Positions 1-8,523 of a stretch of 64,000 bases of DNA are shown here, piece by piece; position 1 is the first letter of the stretch, and every line of letters starts with the position of its first letter. The stretch comes from an uncultured Enterobacteriaceae bacterium (GTDB lineage: Bacteria > Pseudomonadota > Gammaproteobacteria > Enterobacterales > Enterobacteriaceae). A program made the position numbers and the translations under genes. Below the pieces are notes generated by a model, which saw only the letters and a program-made list of their open reading frames with translations, made no database searches and was not told the origin of the DNA. The stretch spans positions 1-64,000 of the forward strand of contig CANRKT010000010.1 in assembly GCA_947631255.1 (NCBI GenBank), read 5' to 3'.

Positions 1-76
1 TGAGTCCGGTAGAATACCGAACCCAGGCTCTGAAAGCCGCTTAACATGAACCGTCCAACTTTATGGGGTCAGTCCA
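1..76 (+). mobile_element. right end of an IS3-family (IS150-like) insertion sequence
   Basis: Positions 3-44 read as the last 13 codons of an ORF (SPVEYRTQALKAA, then TAA). This resembles the C-terminus of IS3-family OrfB transposases, which often end with an SP-x-x-Y/F-R motif. Positions 51-76 look like the terminal inverted repeat: read outward-in it starts TGGACTGACCCC and continues into AAAGTTGGAC, the style of the IS150/IS3 group. The rest of the element lies left of the window, so neither its integrity nor a 3-bp target duplication can be judged. The family call comes from remembered motifs. Confidence 0.6.
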
Positions 77-155
77 ATCTCAATGGTGGGTTTTTCTTAT
101 AACACTGTTTCTTTAAGGCTGAGAGGATAAAGGCAGCTTTAAAGAGAAAGTCTTA

Positions 156-419
156 TTATTTATAGATAACCGCAGTACCGCTCATTTTACCGCTGGTATT
201 AGCAGAGGTGATAGCGTAAGAGCTTGCGCCAGCAGCTTCGGCTTTAGCAGCCAGTTTGGCTTCCAGTGAGTCCAGGGTTGATGCACCGGTTACAGCGACA
301 CTACCCATAGGCTGCAAGTTATGGGCTTCGGCAGATGTTACGGGGTGAGCAACTGCCATTGCACCAAAAGAAACAACAGAAAGAACCAAGGCAGCAGTGG
401 TATATTTAATTATTTTCAT
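156..419 (-). CDS. ybiJ: secreted YbiJ/McbA-type DUF1471 protein, copy 1
   Basis: This 87-residue protein has a Sec signal peptide (about residues 1-24, cleaved near AMA or AVA). It is followed by a DUF1471 (YdgH/BhsA/McbA/YbiJ) domain with the family signatures GASTLDSLEAKLAAKA and SGTAVIYK at the C-terminus. Members are small periplasmic or outer-membrane-associated proteins of Enterobacterales, linked to stress and biofilm phenotypes; the molecular function is unknown. In E. coli, ybiJ and mcbA lie close to rlmF, as here. A paralogue lies 540 bp upstream in the same orientation. The start is supported by an AAGGAATAA-type ribosome site just upstream. Confidence 0.85.
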   Translation of the reverse strand: MKIIKYTTAALVLSVVSFGAMAVAHPVTSAEAHNLQPMGSVAVTGASTLDSLEAKLAAKAEAAGASSYAITSANTSGKMSGTAVIYK

Positions 420-844
420 TATTTATTCCTTTTATTATACTTTAAGTTTTTCGACGTTATTTATCTATGGAGTAATAGTGTCACTAAAGGCTTTCTATTA
501 AAATTAAATTTAATTGATCGCATCATTCAATATTTTTGATGCTAATTTAACAGGTTGATTTTAAAGGTTTAAAAATATAAAACTATAGGGCCTGGATATA
601 ATGGTGATGTGATATTACATTTCTATACTTGGTGCTGTTATTTATTTGCGATTTTTTCACATAGTGACTTTTTTGTTATTTAGTCAACGAGATGAATTGT
701 CTGATTAATATTCAAGATCACGGCGGTGTTTATTAGAGTCTAAAAGAAGAATTGAACAGTATCAGAGACCTGATCTGCTGCTCATGACAGCAGCCATATT
801 CTGAAAATTTCAACTAGATTGGGTTTTTCAGTAGCGTTGTGAAT
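420..844. other. AT-rich spacer between the two ybiJ-like genes
   Basis: No gene is seen. It should carry the promoter of copy 1. A block at about 528-566 (AATATTTTTGATG followed by a TTGATT motif) resembles blocks upstream of copy 2 and of the decayed third copy, so it is probably a conserved upstream control element. Confidence 0.5.
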
Positions 845-878
845 AAAAAAAAAGCCCATACTCATCATAAATATGGGC
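845..878 (-). terminator. intrinsic terminator of ybiJ-like copy 2
   Basis: On the minus strand, a GCCCATA / TATGGGC stem (arms 872-878 and 854-860) is followed by nine T residues (845-853). It lies about 80 bp downstream of the stop of the 960-1223 gene. Confidence 0.85.
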
Positions 879-959
879 AATAAAGGTAACAAGGGTATTT
901 TCAGAGTGGAGCAGGTCTTAGAGTTGCAGCAAACTGCGACTTTAAGGGTGGAGAATGAC

Positions 960-1223
960 TTACTGGTAAATCACTGCGGTACCGCTCATTTTGCCATCCA
1001 TGTTAGCGGAGGTAATGGAGTAAGCAGTAGCGCCAGCGGCTTCAGCCTTGGCCGCCAGTTTGGCCTCCAGTGAATCGAGGGTTGAAGCCCCTGTCGCTGA
1101 GACCATACCGGTTTGTTGCAAGCTTTGAGCTTGTGCAGAGGTTACTGAGTGCACAGTTGCCATGGCAGTAAAAGAAAGTGTAGAAAGAACCAGAGCTGTC
1201 GCAGCGTATTTGAACATTTTCAT
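960..1223 (-). CDS. ybiJ: secreted YbiJ/McbA-type DUF1471 protein, copy 2
   Basis: This 87-residue paralogue of the neighbouring gene has the same organisation: a signal peptide ending near TAMA, then a DUF1471 domain with GASTLDSLEAKLAAKA and the terminal SGTAVIY motif (final Q instead of K). The two copies differ mainly in the segment after the signal peptide and near the C-terminus, as expected of a tandem duplication that has had time to diverge. An AGGAGT ribosome site precedes the ATG. It has its own terminator, so the two genes are separate transcription units. The function is unknown beyond the family's stress association. Confidence 0.87.
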   Translation of the reverse strand: MKMFKYAATALVLSTLSFTAMATVHSVTSAQAQSLQQTGMVSATGASTLDSLEAKLAAKAEAAGATAYSITSANMDGKMSGTAVIYQ

Positions 1224-1416
1224 GATTGACTCCTTCTGGTTTATTTTTTATTTAAGTGACATCGTGTTTCGTCGATGGATTTATAATGCCATTCAATAAT
1301 GAAATTAAAAATAGAATATATTTGACGAACTTATTCAGTTTATTTGATTTCTTTAAAGTTGTTGGAATTGAGAGCGGAACATAATAAAGAGACATGGAAA
1401 GTGTATTTTAGCCAAT

Positions 1417-1444
1417 AAAAAAGCCCACCATGATGAAGGTGGGC
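1417..1444 (-). terminator. orphan intrinsic terminator
   Basis: On the minus strand a GCCCACC / GGTGGGC stem (arms 1438-1444 and 1423-1429) is followed by six Ts. No intact minus-strand gene lies upstream of it. It probably belonged to a third ybiJ-like gene that has been lost. Confidence 0.75.
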
Positions 1445-1690
1445 AAAAAAGGACAGCGGGTTTTATGGAACACTTTAAGGGTAATAATCGTTAAGACTAC
1501 AGAGAGATACAGTCGTAAAGGTGAGGGCTCATTGCAAATAAATACTTCCAGAATTTATGGTTTCTGGATTCTCTGAATTTTAGTTGCGCAATATTTCGCT
1601 TGTGGGGTCATATTACTCTTGCAATGTTGAAATGAAAACATAATATATTTGATGAACTGATTCAGTTTTTTTGATTACCATGTTGGATTG
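1445..1690 (-). pseudogene. flanks of a deleted third ybiJ-like gene
   Basis: The stretch holds a 3'-side block (ACTTTAAGGGT near 1471-1481) that matches the sequence just 3' of copy 2 (933-944). It also holds a 5'-side block (about 1630-1690, with AATATATTTGATGAACTGATTCAG) that matches 1299-1369 upstream of copy 2. The 150 bp between them has no DUF1471 coding sequence. The simplest reading is a third tandem copy whose coding part has been deleted or eroded. Confidence 0.55.
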
Positions 1691-2201
1691 TGGTGCAGAG
1701 TATTTATCAGTGAAATAAACATTGATAGAATGTTCATCTACAGAGTCATCGAGTCAGATGAATGACTATTAAGGTTACTCGTAATATAATGATACCCCTT
1801 TGTTTTATTTATGATTGCCATCAAAATATTATATTTAATCACTGAGTAGTGACTCACTTTTTATGGTTATAAAAATGGTCATTAATCTGAAATTTCTTGT
1901 TTAAATAAGAAAAACAAATCAAGCATTCGTTATATGACATCAATTTTTATATGCTACGCGTATTGTCGACGGATACATAAAGGGTAAATAAAATGTTTAA
2001 ATGTTGGCCTGGGTAATATATTAAAGTGATCTGGTAACGACATTCGTGTTACGACAATGGGTAGCTTATCAGAATAGAGTCATGCTTTCGCCATATATGA
2101 ATTTATATCCAGGTGTTACAATGTATTTTATTGTGACTTTTTAAAATGAAAAACAATGTGGTTAATTAAGTAATGGTATTAAATATAAGGAGATAGTTAA
2201 T
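1691..2201. other. AT-rich intergenic region without a recognisable gene
   Basis: No open frame or RNA is recognised. The last 20 bp contain an AAGGAG ribosome site for the following small ORF. Confidence 0.5.
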
Positions 2202-2456
2202 ATGACTAACAGAGAGAAACAGATATTAAAATTATTAAAAAAAAATACATTAATTCAACAGCAGGAGATAGCTGAAGCCTTAGGTATCAGCCGTTCAGCC
2301 GTTGCCGGGCATATTATGAGACTGATAAGTAAGGGGTATATTAAGGGGAGGGGGTATATCCTCACTGATCACTACTATCAAAAGGTAACAATAAATAAAA
2401 CTGATACGTTACTCTGCCATTGCCTCTATATTCAAAACAACCGGAGTTGCGTATAA
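2202..2456 (+). pseudogene. wHTH domain left from a PfkB-family (YeiI-like) sugar/nucleoside kinase
   Basis: The first 60 or so residues form an intact winged helix-turn-helix (motifs QQQEIAEALGISRSAVAGHI and KGYIKGRGYIL). This is the N-terminal extension of YeiI-type PfkB carbohydrate kinases, where it is normally followed at once by the ribokinase fold. Here the reading frame continues for only about 24 unrelated residues and stops. No PfkB motif is visible in the 240 bp downstream. It has a good AAGGAG site, so a short DNA-binding protein could still be made. The alternatives are a true stand-alone AsnC-type regulator or a truncated kinase; truncation is favoured. Confidence 0.6.
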
Positions 2457-2696
2457 GCGCTGTATGAAATCGGTAAGCAGAAATGGTTATTTGTCATCTT
2501 TGCCTGAAGACCCTAAAAATATACAGTAATCTGCCGCTATATTATTTATTTTGTCCCAGATTGTTGATAACAGGGGTATCATTAACGCTGTTTGGAGGTT
2601 GCCTGAACGAGCACTATCGGCAACTCGAATTATTTAGAGTATTTACCCGGACTAAAGAGCAGAGTATCTTACGCGTCCACACTAGGAGAAGCCTTA

Positions 2697-3641
2697 ATGA
2701 AAACCCCTGCTGCGACTAAACCCGGTCTGCACCCTCGAAACCGTCACCGTAATCGCTATGATTTTGCTGAGCTGACACAAACCACCCCGTCACTGAGCGC
2801 TTTTTTACGTCAGGGGATCCATGGTGAAACCACAATTGACTTCGCGTGCCCACAGTCAGTTAAGGCGCTTAATCAGGCACTGTTAGCCAGCTTCTATCGG
2901 GTGAAGGTGTGGGATATTCCAGAGGGCTTTCTGTGTCCGCCTGTCCCTGGACGTGCTGACTACATTCACCATCTTGCAGATCTGTTAGCAGAAGATAGTG
3001 CGGGAGTCATCCCTTCAGAAGCTTCGATACTGGATATTGGTGTTGGGGCTAACTGTATCTATCCACTTATTGGTCAGCATGAGTATGGCTGGCGCTTTAC
3101 CGGGTCAGAGACGGATGGCGAAGCATTGCGCAATGCTGCACGTATTCTTGAGGCTAATCCAGAATTACAGCGTATGATCCGTTTGCGTCGTCAGAAAGAC
3201 AGCCAACAGATCTTTGCCGGTATTATTCATAAAAATGAATCTTTTGATGCGACTTTATGTAACCCACCTTTCCATGACTCCGCGCAAAGTGCACGTCAGG
3301 AAAGTGAACGCAAAAAGCGGAATCTGGGACAGAATGCTCAGGCCAGCCTTAATTTTGGCGGTCGTCAGCAGGAATTATGGTGCGAGGGCGGAGAAGTCGC
3401 TTTTGTGAGTCAGATGATTAACGAAAGCCGGGCTTTTGGATCTCAGGTTCGCTGGTTTACCTCACTTGTCTCCAAAGGGGAGCATTTACCTGCGCTTTAT
3501 CGAGTGATGCAGGAAGCGGGCGTTGTTAAGGTCGTCAAAAAAGAAATGGCACAGGGACAAAAGCAAAGCCGTTTTATTGCCTGGAGTTTTTTGAATGATG
3601 AACAGCGTGCTCGATGGGCTAAACGTCGAGTCACTTCGTAA
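2697..3641 (+). CDS. rlmF: 23S rRNA m6A1618 methyltransferase RlmF
   Basis: RlmF uses SAM to methylate N6 of A1618 of 23S rRNA. The 314-residue protein has the family N-terminus ([13 protein letters not shown]), the SAM-binding motif LDIGVGANC at residues 112-120 and the catalytic NPPF motif of N6-adenine methylases at 189-192. The length fits the E. coli enzyme (about 308). An AGGAG site lies a few bases before the ATG. It stands alone and ends at a bidirectional terminator shared with the glnHPQ operon. In E. coli rlmF is likewise close to glnQ, though with ybiO between. Confidence 0.96.
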   Translation: MKTPAATKPGLHPRNRHRNRYDFAELTQTTPSLSAFLRQGIHGETTIDFACPQSVKALNQALLASFYRVKVWDIPEGFLCPPVPGRADYIHHLADLLAEDSAGVIPSEASILDIGVGANCIYPLIGQHEYGWRFTGSETDGEALRNAARILEANPELQRMIRLRRQKDSQQIFAGIIHKNESFDATLCNPPFHDSAQSARQESERKKRNLGQNAQASLNFGGRQQELWCEGGEVAFVSQMINESRAFGSQVRWFTSLVSKGEHLPALYRVMQEAGVVKVVKKEMAQGQKQSRFIAWSFLNDEQRARWAKRRVTS

Positions 3642-3652
3642 TAAAATCAGAT

Positions 3653-3688
3653 AAAAAAAGAGCGAGTCGTCAGACTCGCTCTTTTTTT
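3653..3688. terminator. bidirectional terminator between rlmF and glnQ
   Basis: A 9-bp stem (GAGCGAGTC 3660-3668 / GACTCGCTC 3673-3681) with a 4-nt loop is flanked by seven As on the left and seven Ts on the right. It therefore terminates both convergent transcripts. Confidence 0.93.
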
Positions 3689-3693
3689 GCAAT

Positions 3694-4416
3694 TTATACT
3701 ACGTGCAGTAAAAATTCGCGTAGACGTGCACTTGGAGGATTGTCGATCAACTGTTGCGGATCACCATCTTCAGCAATTCGGCCTTTATCAATAAAGATCA
3801 GTCGTGAAGCAACCTTAGCCGCAAAACCGACTTCGTGAGTGACAATCACCATTGTCATTCCTTCTTCTGCCAGATCCTGCATGACTTTCAAGACTTCATG
3901 ACGCAATTCCGGATCAAGTGCTGAGGTTGGTTCATCAAACAGCATCATTTTCGGTTTAACAGCCAGAGCGCGCGCAATCGCAACACGTTGCTGTTGTCCA
4001 CCTGACAGTTCAGAAGGGTAGTGATGCGCGCGCTCAGCCAGACCAACTTTCGCCAGCAGTTCTTTCGCGAGTTTATCAGCTTGGGCTTTGGTCATGCCAC
4101 GGACACGAAGGGGGCCAAAGGCCACGTTTTCCAGCGCGGTCAGATGAGGGAACAGATAAAATTGCTGGAAAACCATGCCTGCTTCCTGACGAATCAAGCG
4201 ATCATCCACTTTTGGATCATTCACTTGCAGGCCATCGACGATTAAATCGCCACTGGTTATCTCTTCCAGTTTATTGATACAACGTAGCAAGGTTGATTTG
4301 CCTGAGCCACTTGGGCCGATAATAACCACGACCTCGCCTTTGTTAATATTAAGGTCGATGTTATGTAGCACCTGTGTCTGACCGAAGTGCTTAGAAACGT
4401 TTTTAAATTCAATCAC
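3694..4416 (-). CDS. glnQ: glutamine ABC transporter ATPase GlnQ
   Basis: GlnQ is the cytoplasmic ATPase that powers high-affinity L-glutamine import with GlnP and GlnH. The 240-residue protein shows Walker A GPSGSGKS (residues 34-41), the Q-loop region ([12 protein letters not shown]), the signature LSGGQQQR, Walker [13 protein letters not shown] and the switch His in VTHEVGF. It is the last gene of the glnH-glnP-glnQ operon; its start overlaps the stop of glnP by 4 bp, which suggests translational coupling. Confidence 0.97.
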   Translation of the reverse strand: MIEFKNVSKHFGQTQVLHNIDLNINKGEVVVIIGPSGSGKSTLLRCINKLEEITSGDLIVDGLQVNDPKVDDRLIRQEAGMVFQQFYLFPHLTALENVAFGPLRVRGMTKAQADKLAKELLAKVGLAERAHHYPSELSGGQQQRVAIARALAVKPKMMLFDEPTSALDPELRHEVLKVMQDLAEEGMTMVIVTHEVGFAAKVASRLIFIDKGRIAEDGDPQQLIDNPPSARLREFLLHVV

Positions 4417-5072
4417 AGGATTTTCATCCTTCCTTCAAGGCGACGCAGCACGAAGCTCAACATCAAAGTAATAATCAGATAGAAGACCGCAACGGCACTC
4501 CAAATCTCCAACGCACGGAAGTTACCAGCAATAATTTCCTGTCCCTGACGGGTCAGTTCTGCCACGCCAATAACGATAAACAGTGAAGTATCCTTGATGC
4601 TGATAATCCATTGATTTCCCAATGGCGGCAGCATACGGCGTAATGCCAGGGGCATAATCACATGACGGATAGTTTCACGTTTAGATAAGCCTAAGGCCAG
4701 CCCGGCTTCCTGAAAACCTTTATGAATAGACAGTACCGCACCACGGGTAATTTCCGCAATATAGGCACCGGAGTTGATCATGATGGTGACTACGGCTGCA
4801 CTGATGGGTTCGATACGCAAGTCAGCAAATGCCATAGGGAGGGCAAAGTAGATAAACATGACTTGCACAACAATAGGTGTGCCACGTATGACTTCAATAA
4901 ATACGAGGGCGATATGGTTGGTTATCCAGCCACCATAAATACGAGCAAAGCCCGCTACTAGACCGATGACTAAGCCACCGCATAACCCAAGGACCGAGAT
5001 CCAAAGGGTCATTTTGGCGCCTTCGAATAAAAGGGGAATGGCCGGCCAAATGGCACTCCAATCAAACTGCAT
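4413..5072 (-). CDS. glnP: glutamine ABC transporter permease GlnP
   Basis: GlnP is the inner-membrane permease of the glutamine importer and belongs to the HisM/GlnP polar amino-acid family. It has 219 residues and about five hydrophobic segments. The family EAA loop contains [29 protein letters not shown] (shown here only as landmarks EAGLALGLS and HVIMPLALR). It is 80 bp downstream of glnH, with an intercistronic hairpin between them, and overlaps glnQ by 4 bp. Confidence 0.96.
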   Translation of the reverse strand: MQFDWSAIWPAIPLLFEGAKMTLWISVLGLCGGLVIGLVAGFARIYGGWITNHIALVFIEVIRGTPIVVQVMFIYFALPMAFADLRIEPISAAVVTIMINSGAYIAEITRGAVLSIHKGFQEAGLALGLSKRETIRHVIMPLALRRMLPPLGNQWIISIKDTSLFIVIGVAELTRQGQEIIAGNFRALEIWSAVAVFYLIITLMLSFVLRRLEGRMKIL

Positions 5073-5109
5073 GATGTATTCCTGTTTTTTTACCGTGATT
5101 CAAATGATA

Positions 5110-5128
5110 AGGGGCGAAAAACGCCCCT
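5110..5128 (-). promoter_or_regulatory. intercistronic hairpin between glnH and glnP
   Basis: A GC-rich stem AGGGGCG / CGCCCCT (arms 5110-5116 and 5122-5128) with a 5-nt loop sits in the 80-bp gap. It has no clean T-tract. It probably acts as a partial terminator or 3' mRNA stabiliser that lets the binding protein be made in excess over the membrane subunits. Confidence 0.6.
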
Positions 5129-5152
5129 CAGGTGCTGCTTAATAAATTATTA

Positions 5153-5899
5153 TTATTTTGGTTCGGTACCAAACCATTTTTTATAAATTTCGTTATAGGT
5201 GCCGTTTTCTTTCAGCGTTTTCAGAGCAGCGTTGATTTTTACACGCAGTTCATCGCTACCCTTCGGCAGAGCAATACCATACTGTTGGGCTTCCAGAGAC
5301 TCGCCTACAGTTTTAAATTTACCCTGGCCTGCGGTCTGAATGAAATAGAGAATATTCGGGGTATCATGCAGAACGGCATCAGCACGGTTGGTGCCAAGTT
5401 CCATATAGGCATTATCGATGTTCGGGAACTGACGCAGATCTTTAGTTTTGATATTCGCTTTAGCATAATCTACTGAACCAGTGCCACTTTTAACGGCGAC
5501 AACTTTGCCGTCAAGATCCGCGACACTTTTCACGTCATTGTTGTCTGCTTTAACCATTACCAGCAAACCACTTTTGTAGTAACCATCAGAGAAGTCGATA
5601 GCTTTTTCGCGCTCAGGGGTGATAGTGATCCCGGCCAGAGCAACATCAACGTTTTTGGTTTGCAGAGCAGGAATGACACCGCTGAAATCCATTGGTTTCA
5701 GGTCGTACTCTACTTTTAGTTCTTTAGCAATGGCGTCCCATAGGTCGATATCAAAACCGACGTACTTATCACCTTGTTTAAACTCGAAAGGAACAAATGC
5801 GGTATCAGTTGCAACGATCAATTTCTTGTCAGCAGCATGGGAAAAAACTGCAAAGGCAAGGGTGAGTGCAGCCAGAGACACTTTAAAAATCGACTTCAT
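5153..5899 (-). CDS. glnH: periplasmic glutamine-binding protein GlnH
   Basis: GlnH captures L-glutamine in the periplasm and delivers it to GlnPQ. The 248-residue product starts [20 protein letters not shown] with a signal peptide cleaved after SHA, leaving ADKKL. The ligand-binding fold carries [27 protein letters not shown] and [10 protein letters not shown]. The frame is open 7 codons further upstream, but this ATG has an AAAGGAT ribosome site and matches the E. coli start and length. It is the first gene of the operon, behind a sigma54/NtrC promoter. Confidence 0.97.
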   Translation of the reverse strand: MKSIFKVSLAALTLAFAVFSHAADKKLIVATDTAFVPFEFKQGDKYVGFDIDLWDAIAKELKVEYDLKPMDFSGVIPALQTKNVDVALAGITITPEREKAIDFSDGYYKSGLLVMVKADNNDVKSVADLDGKVVAVKSGTGSVDYAKANIKTKDLRQFPNIDNAYMELGTNRADAVLHDTPNILYFIQTAGQGKFKTVGESLEAQQYGIALPKGSDELRVKINAALKTLKENGTYNEIYKKWFGTEPK

Positions 5900-5953
5900 A
5901 GCATATCCTTTGTTAATCACGGGGCTATCCCCCTTATGTAAGTCTGCACACCA

Positions 5954-5969
5954 TGAAATATTCGTGCCA
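5954..5969 (-). promoter_or_regulatory. sigma54 (RpoN) promoter glnHp2
   Basis: On the minus strand TGGCAC (5969-5964), five bases and TTTCA (5958-5954) match the -24/-12 consensus TGGCAC-N5-TTGCA, with the -12 GC dinucleotide degenerate. The start of transcription would be near 5943, about 44 nt before the glnH ATG. Confidence 0.8.
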
Positions 5970-6043
5970 GATTTACAACTTGCTGTTTTGCAAGAATGTG
6001 GATTTGTAACATTGTACTAAACAGGTTGCAAGCATCATGATGA

Positions 6044-6073
6044 TGCACTGAAAAGGTGATTGATATTGGTGCA
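6044..6073 (-). promoter_or_regulatory. two overlapping NtrC (NRI) enhancer sites for glnHp2
   Basis: Two 17-bp matches to TGCACYANNNTGGTGCA overlap: TGCACTGAAAAGGTGAT (6044-6060, centre 6052) and TGATTGATATTGGTGCA (6057-6073, centre 6065). Their centres lie about 109 and 122 bp upstream of the inferred start. From memory these are the positions described for E. coli glnHp2, which argues for nitrogen-limitation control. Confidence 0.72.
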
Positions 6074-6264
6074 ATAAACTAGAGGCTCTAGTAGAAACTA
6101 GTTTTACCTCGAAATGAGGGGTGAAAACAATCCATATTTGACGTTTTTATGAGGCCTCAATTACAAATATGCAACATTTGTTAGGCTGGTTGTATTATTC
6201 GCGCACTCTTTCTGTGCATCTCCCTTCCATAAGGAAAAGGGAGCGAATGAGTAACGATTTACGA

Positions 6265-6585
6265 CTATTCAATATTTGACTCAATGAACCACAGGAATTT
6301 ATCCAGGTCATGAGAAGCCGTGGTGAAAATACCCGCAGTATTATCTTCGTCTTTCGCTTCAGAAATCGCGGCACATATACCATTGGCGACGATAGCATAA
6401 TGTTCTGCCAGTTCTTTCAGATGATCTTGGACGGTATGGATTTCTAAAGGATGACTTTTCAGTGACAAGTCGATGAAAGCGTAACCTAATGATTCAATTG
6501 CTCGATAGCGACTTTGTTATCGCTATCTTTAACATCATTGTGGGTATATAGCAGCAGAATTCAACTTGCTAAGATGATTTCATCT
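6265..6585 (-). pseudogene. dps: dps pseudogene (DNA-binding ferritin-like protein), multiply disrupted
   Basis: Translated in pieces, this region is Dps. The upstream part reads [19 protein letters not shown] then LNH. After that a CAG-to-TAG stop (6486-6488) and a 1-base loss near 6482 shift the frame. The frame resumes with AFIDLSL and jumps directly (junction near 6459/6460) to [17 protein letters not shown] and on to the normal C-terminus [10 protein letters not shown]. Compared with E. coli Dps (167 aa) the jump removes about 56 codons, including the region of the ferroxidase-site residues (His51, His63, Asp67, Asp78, Glu82). A further 1-base insertion lies near 6555 and the start region is eroded. 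A 66-residue tail frame remains open but cannot form a functional dodecamer. Position between glnH and rhtA is the E. coli order. Confidence 0.9.
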
Positions 6586-6659
6586 ATTACATAAACCATC
6601 TTAACTATTTTAAATTGTTGTTATTCTAAGTTTTATATCTTCCTCTCTCTTGGTTAACT

Positions 6660-7550
6660 TTATTCATTTGCATCGACCCGAGTAATCTTCGATTCGGGTT
6701 TTATGGTGAGCGTTGAACCTGCTGATGCCACTATAATAAAGAACAGGGCAGTCCACTGAACAAAGGTCAGGTGCTCTCCCAAAAAAATGATTCCCGAGAG
6801 TGCGGCCAGTGCGGGCTCTATACTCATCAGTGTACCAAAAGTACGCGTGGGAAGACGCGTGAGTGCAATCATTTCCAGCGAGTAGGGTAAGGCCGTAGAG
6901 AGCACAGCAATAGTGAGACCGATAGGGAGTACTGCCCAGTTCAATATACTGCTGCTGGCTTCTAGCGCGCCGAGAGGGACAAAAATGATAGCAGCAATCA
7001 GGGATCCCGCTGCAACAGTCGCAGGGCCATGCTCAGCCCCGGCTTTTTGCCCGGCAACAATATAAATGGCCCAACAGGCACCGGCTCCTAAAGCACAGGC
7101 TGCACCGGCTAAATCGACATGGGCAATATCCTGACCGAGAGGCAGAAGGAACCACAGGCCGACGACCGCTAAAATAACCCAGATAAAGTCTACGGCGCGA
7201 CGGGAGGCAAATAAGGCGACGGCTAACGGGCCGGTAAACTCCAGTGCTACAGCTATGCCTAAAGGAATCGTTTTTAGCGACAAATAGAACAGATAGTTCA
7301 TCGAACCGAGTGCCAGACCGTAAAAGAAGAGCGGTAAACGCTGCTCAGGACGAAAACGCAGACGCCAGGGTTTAAAGACAATAACCAGAATCAGCGTCCC
7401 CAGCCCTAGTCGCACTGCTGTGACACCTTGTGGACCAAACAGCGGAAAGAGAGTTTTAGCCAGTGCAGCACCACCTTGTATCGAGATCATGGCAATAAGC
7501 AGTACCAGAATGGGTAACCAGCGTGGCATTTTGTCAGCAGTAAGTCGCAT
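6660..7550 (-). CDS. rhtA: threonine/homoserine exporter RhtA
   Basis: RhtA is an inner-membrane EamA/DMT-family efflux protein that exports threonine and homoserine. The 296-residue sequence has about ten hydrophobic helices in two EamA repeats, with the conserved GVTAVRLGLGTLIL, PLGIAVALEFTGPLAVAL and LPTRTFGTLMSIEPA segments. Length and start (AGGA ribosome site before the ATG) match E. coli. It is divergent from ompX and downstream of nothing obvious. In E. coli it lies between dps and ompX, as here. Confidence 0.95.
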   Translation of the reverse strand: MRLTADKMPRWLPILVLLIAMISIQGGAALAKTLFPLFGPQGVTAVRLGLGTLILVIVFKPWRLRFRPEQRLPLFFYGLALGSMNYLFYLSLKTIPLGIAVALEFTGPLAVALFASRRAVDFIWVILAVVGLWFLLPLGQDIAHVDLAGAACALGAGACWAIYIVAGQKAGAEHGPATVAAGSLIAAIIFVPLGALEASSSILNWAVLPIGLTIAVLSTALPYSLEMIALTRLPTRTFGTLMSIEPALAALSGIIFLGEHLTFVQWTALFFIIVASAGSTLTIKPESKITRVDANE

Positions 7551-7989
7551 TTTTATCCTGTTCAGATTGATACCCCTGTTCGCTCTGTGCCTGCTGATAA
7601 CCCGAATGGTTCAGAATATATCGGTGATAACTTAAGCTGCACAAATGACTCAAGGTATATCGGTAGCAAAAAATAAAGTGGAACCACTTTAAATGATTAA
7701 TGGTTCAAACAATGAAATTAATAAGCATTAATTTCATTTAACCGAGTTAATGAGCCAAGAGTTTCAGTCAATTGAATTCAGATTCCTCTGAATGATAGGT
7801 GTTTATAATTATCTGATGATAAGGCGAAAAATAAAAAAAAACTCGACAATTTAGTAACATAATTGTTACCGGAAACTTTATGTTACATCATGGAATCCGT
7901 TAGACAATACAAATAACGAAGAGTTTCTAAAAAAAATTGTTATACTTAATATTAAGTTTTTGAAGTAATTTGAGCTTTTTGAGGTTTTT
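7551..7989. other. rhtA-ompX intergenic region with a 12-bp perfect inverted repeat
   Basis: This 439-bp AT-rich region should hold the promoters of rhtA and ompX. Its clearest feature is an inverted repeat: AATGAAATTAAT (7711-7722), 4-bp spacer, ATTAATTTCATT (7727-7738). It is nested near a second pair, GAACCA (7681-7686) / TGGTTC (7701-7706). These could be operators or leader hairpins. No gene is seen. Confidence 0.55.
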
Positions 7990-8499
7990 ATGAAAAAAAT
8001 TGTATGTCTTTCAGCACTGGCTTTCGCTTTAACTCTTTCTGCAGGCACCGCTTCAGCAGCAACTAGCACCGTAACTGGTGGTTATGCTCAGGGCGACATG
8101 CAGGGTAAACAAAACAAAGCGAAAGGCTTCAACTTAAAGTATCGCTATGAAACTGAGAGCCCACTGGGTTACATCGCTTCTCTGACCTACATCGAAAAAA
8201 ATGCTACCCGTAGCGGTGTGTATGAAAAAGGTGAATACTACGGCTTCACTGCTGGTCCAGTTTACCGCATCAATGACTGGGTAAGTGCTTATGGTGTTAT
8301 CGGTATGGGCCATGGTAAATTCCAGACTGTTGAAGACGTATATTATCGTAATACAAACGGCGACTTCGGTTTCTCATACGGTGCTGGCTTACAGTTCAAC
8401 CCAATGGAAAGCGTAGCTCTGGACTTCTCTTATGAGCAGAGCCGTATTCGCCACGTTGACGTTGGTACCTGGGTTGTTGGCGCAGGCTACCGCTTCTAA
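7990..8499 (+). CDS. ompX: outer-membrane beta-barrel protein OmpX
   Basis: OmpX is an eight-stranded outer-membrane barrel of the Ail/Lom family, involved in surface interaction and envelope stress. The 169 residues comprise a signal peptide (cleaved after GTASA, leaving ATSTV), alternating beta-strands such as GFNLKYRYE and YGFTAGPVYRIN, and the terminal GAGYRF with C-terminal Phe recognised by the BAM complex. A GAGG ribosome site precedes the ATG. It is monocistronic with a strong terminator. In E. coli its mRNA is regulated by sRNAs; no such site was tested here. Confidence 0.97.
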   Translation: MKKIVCLSALAFALTLSAGTASAATSTVTGGYAQGDMQGKQNKAKGFNLKYRYETESPLGYIASLTYIEKNATRSGVYEKGEYYGFTAGPVYRINDWVSAYGVIGMGHGKFQTVEDVYYRNTNGDFGFSYGAGLQFNPMESVALDFSYEQSRIRHVDVGTWVVGAGYRF

Positions 8500-8523
8500 T
8501 TCATCTTTACTGATGATGTGAAG

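Noticed and set aside
6220-6243. Terminator of dps (CTCCCTT/AAGGGAG)
   Set aside because: The stem exists, but there is no T-tract and the gene is dead, so no functional call is made.
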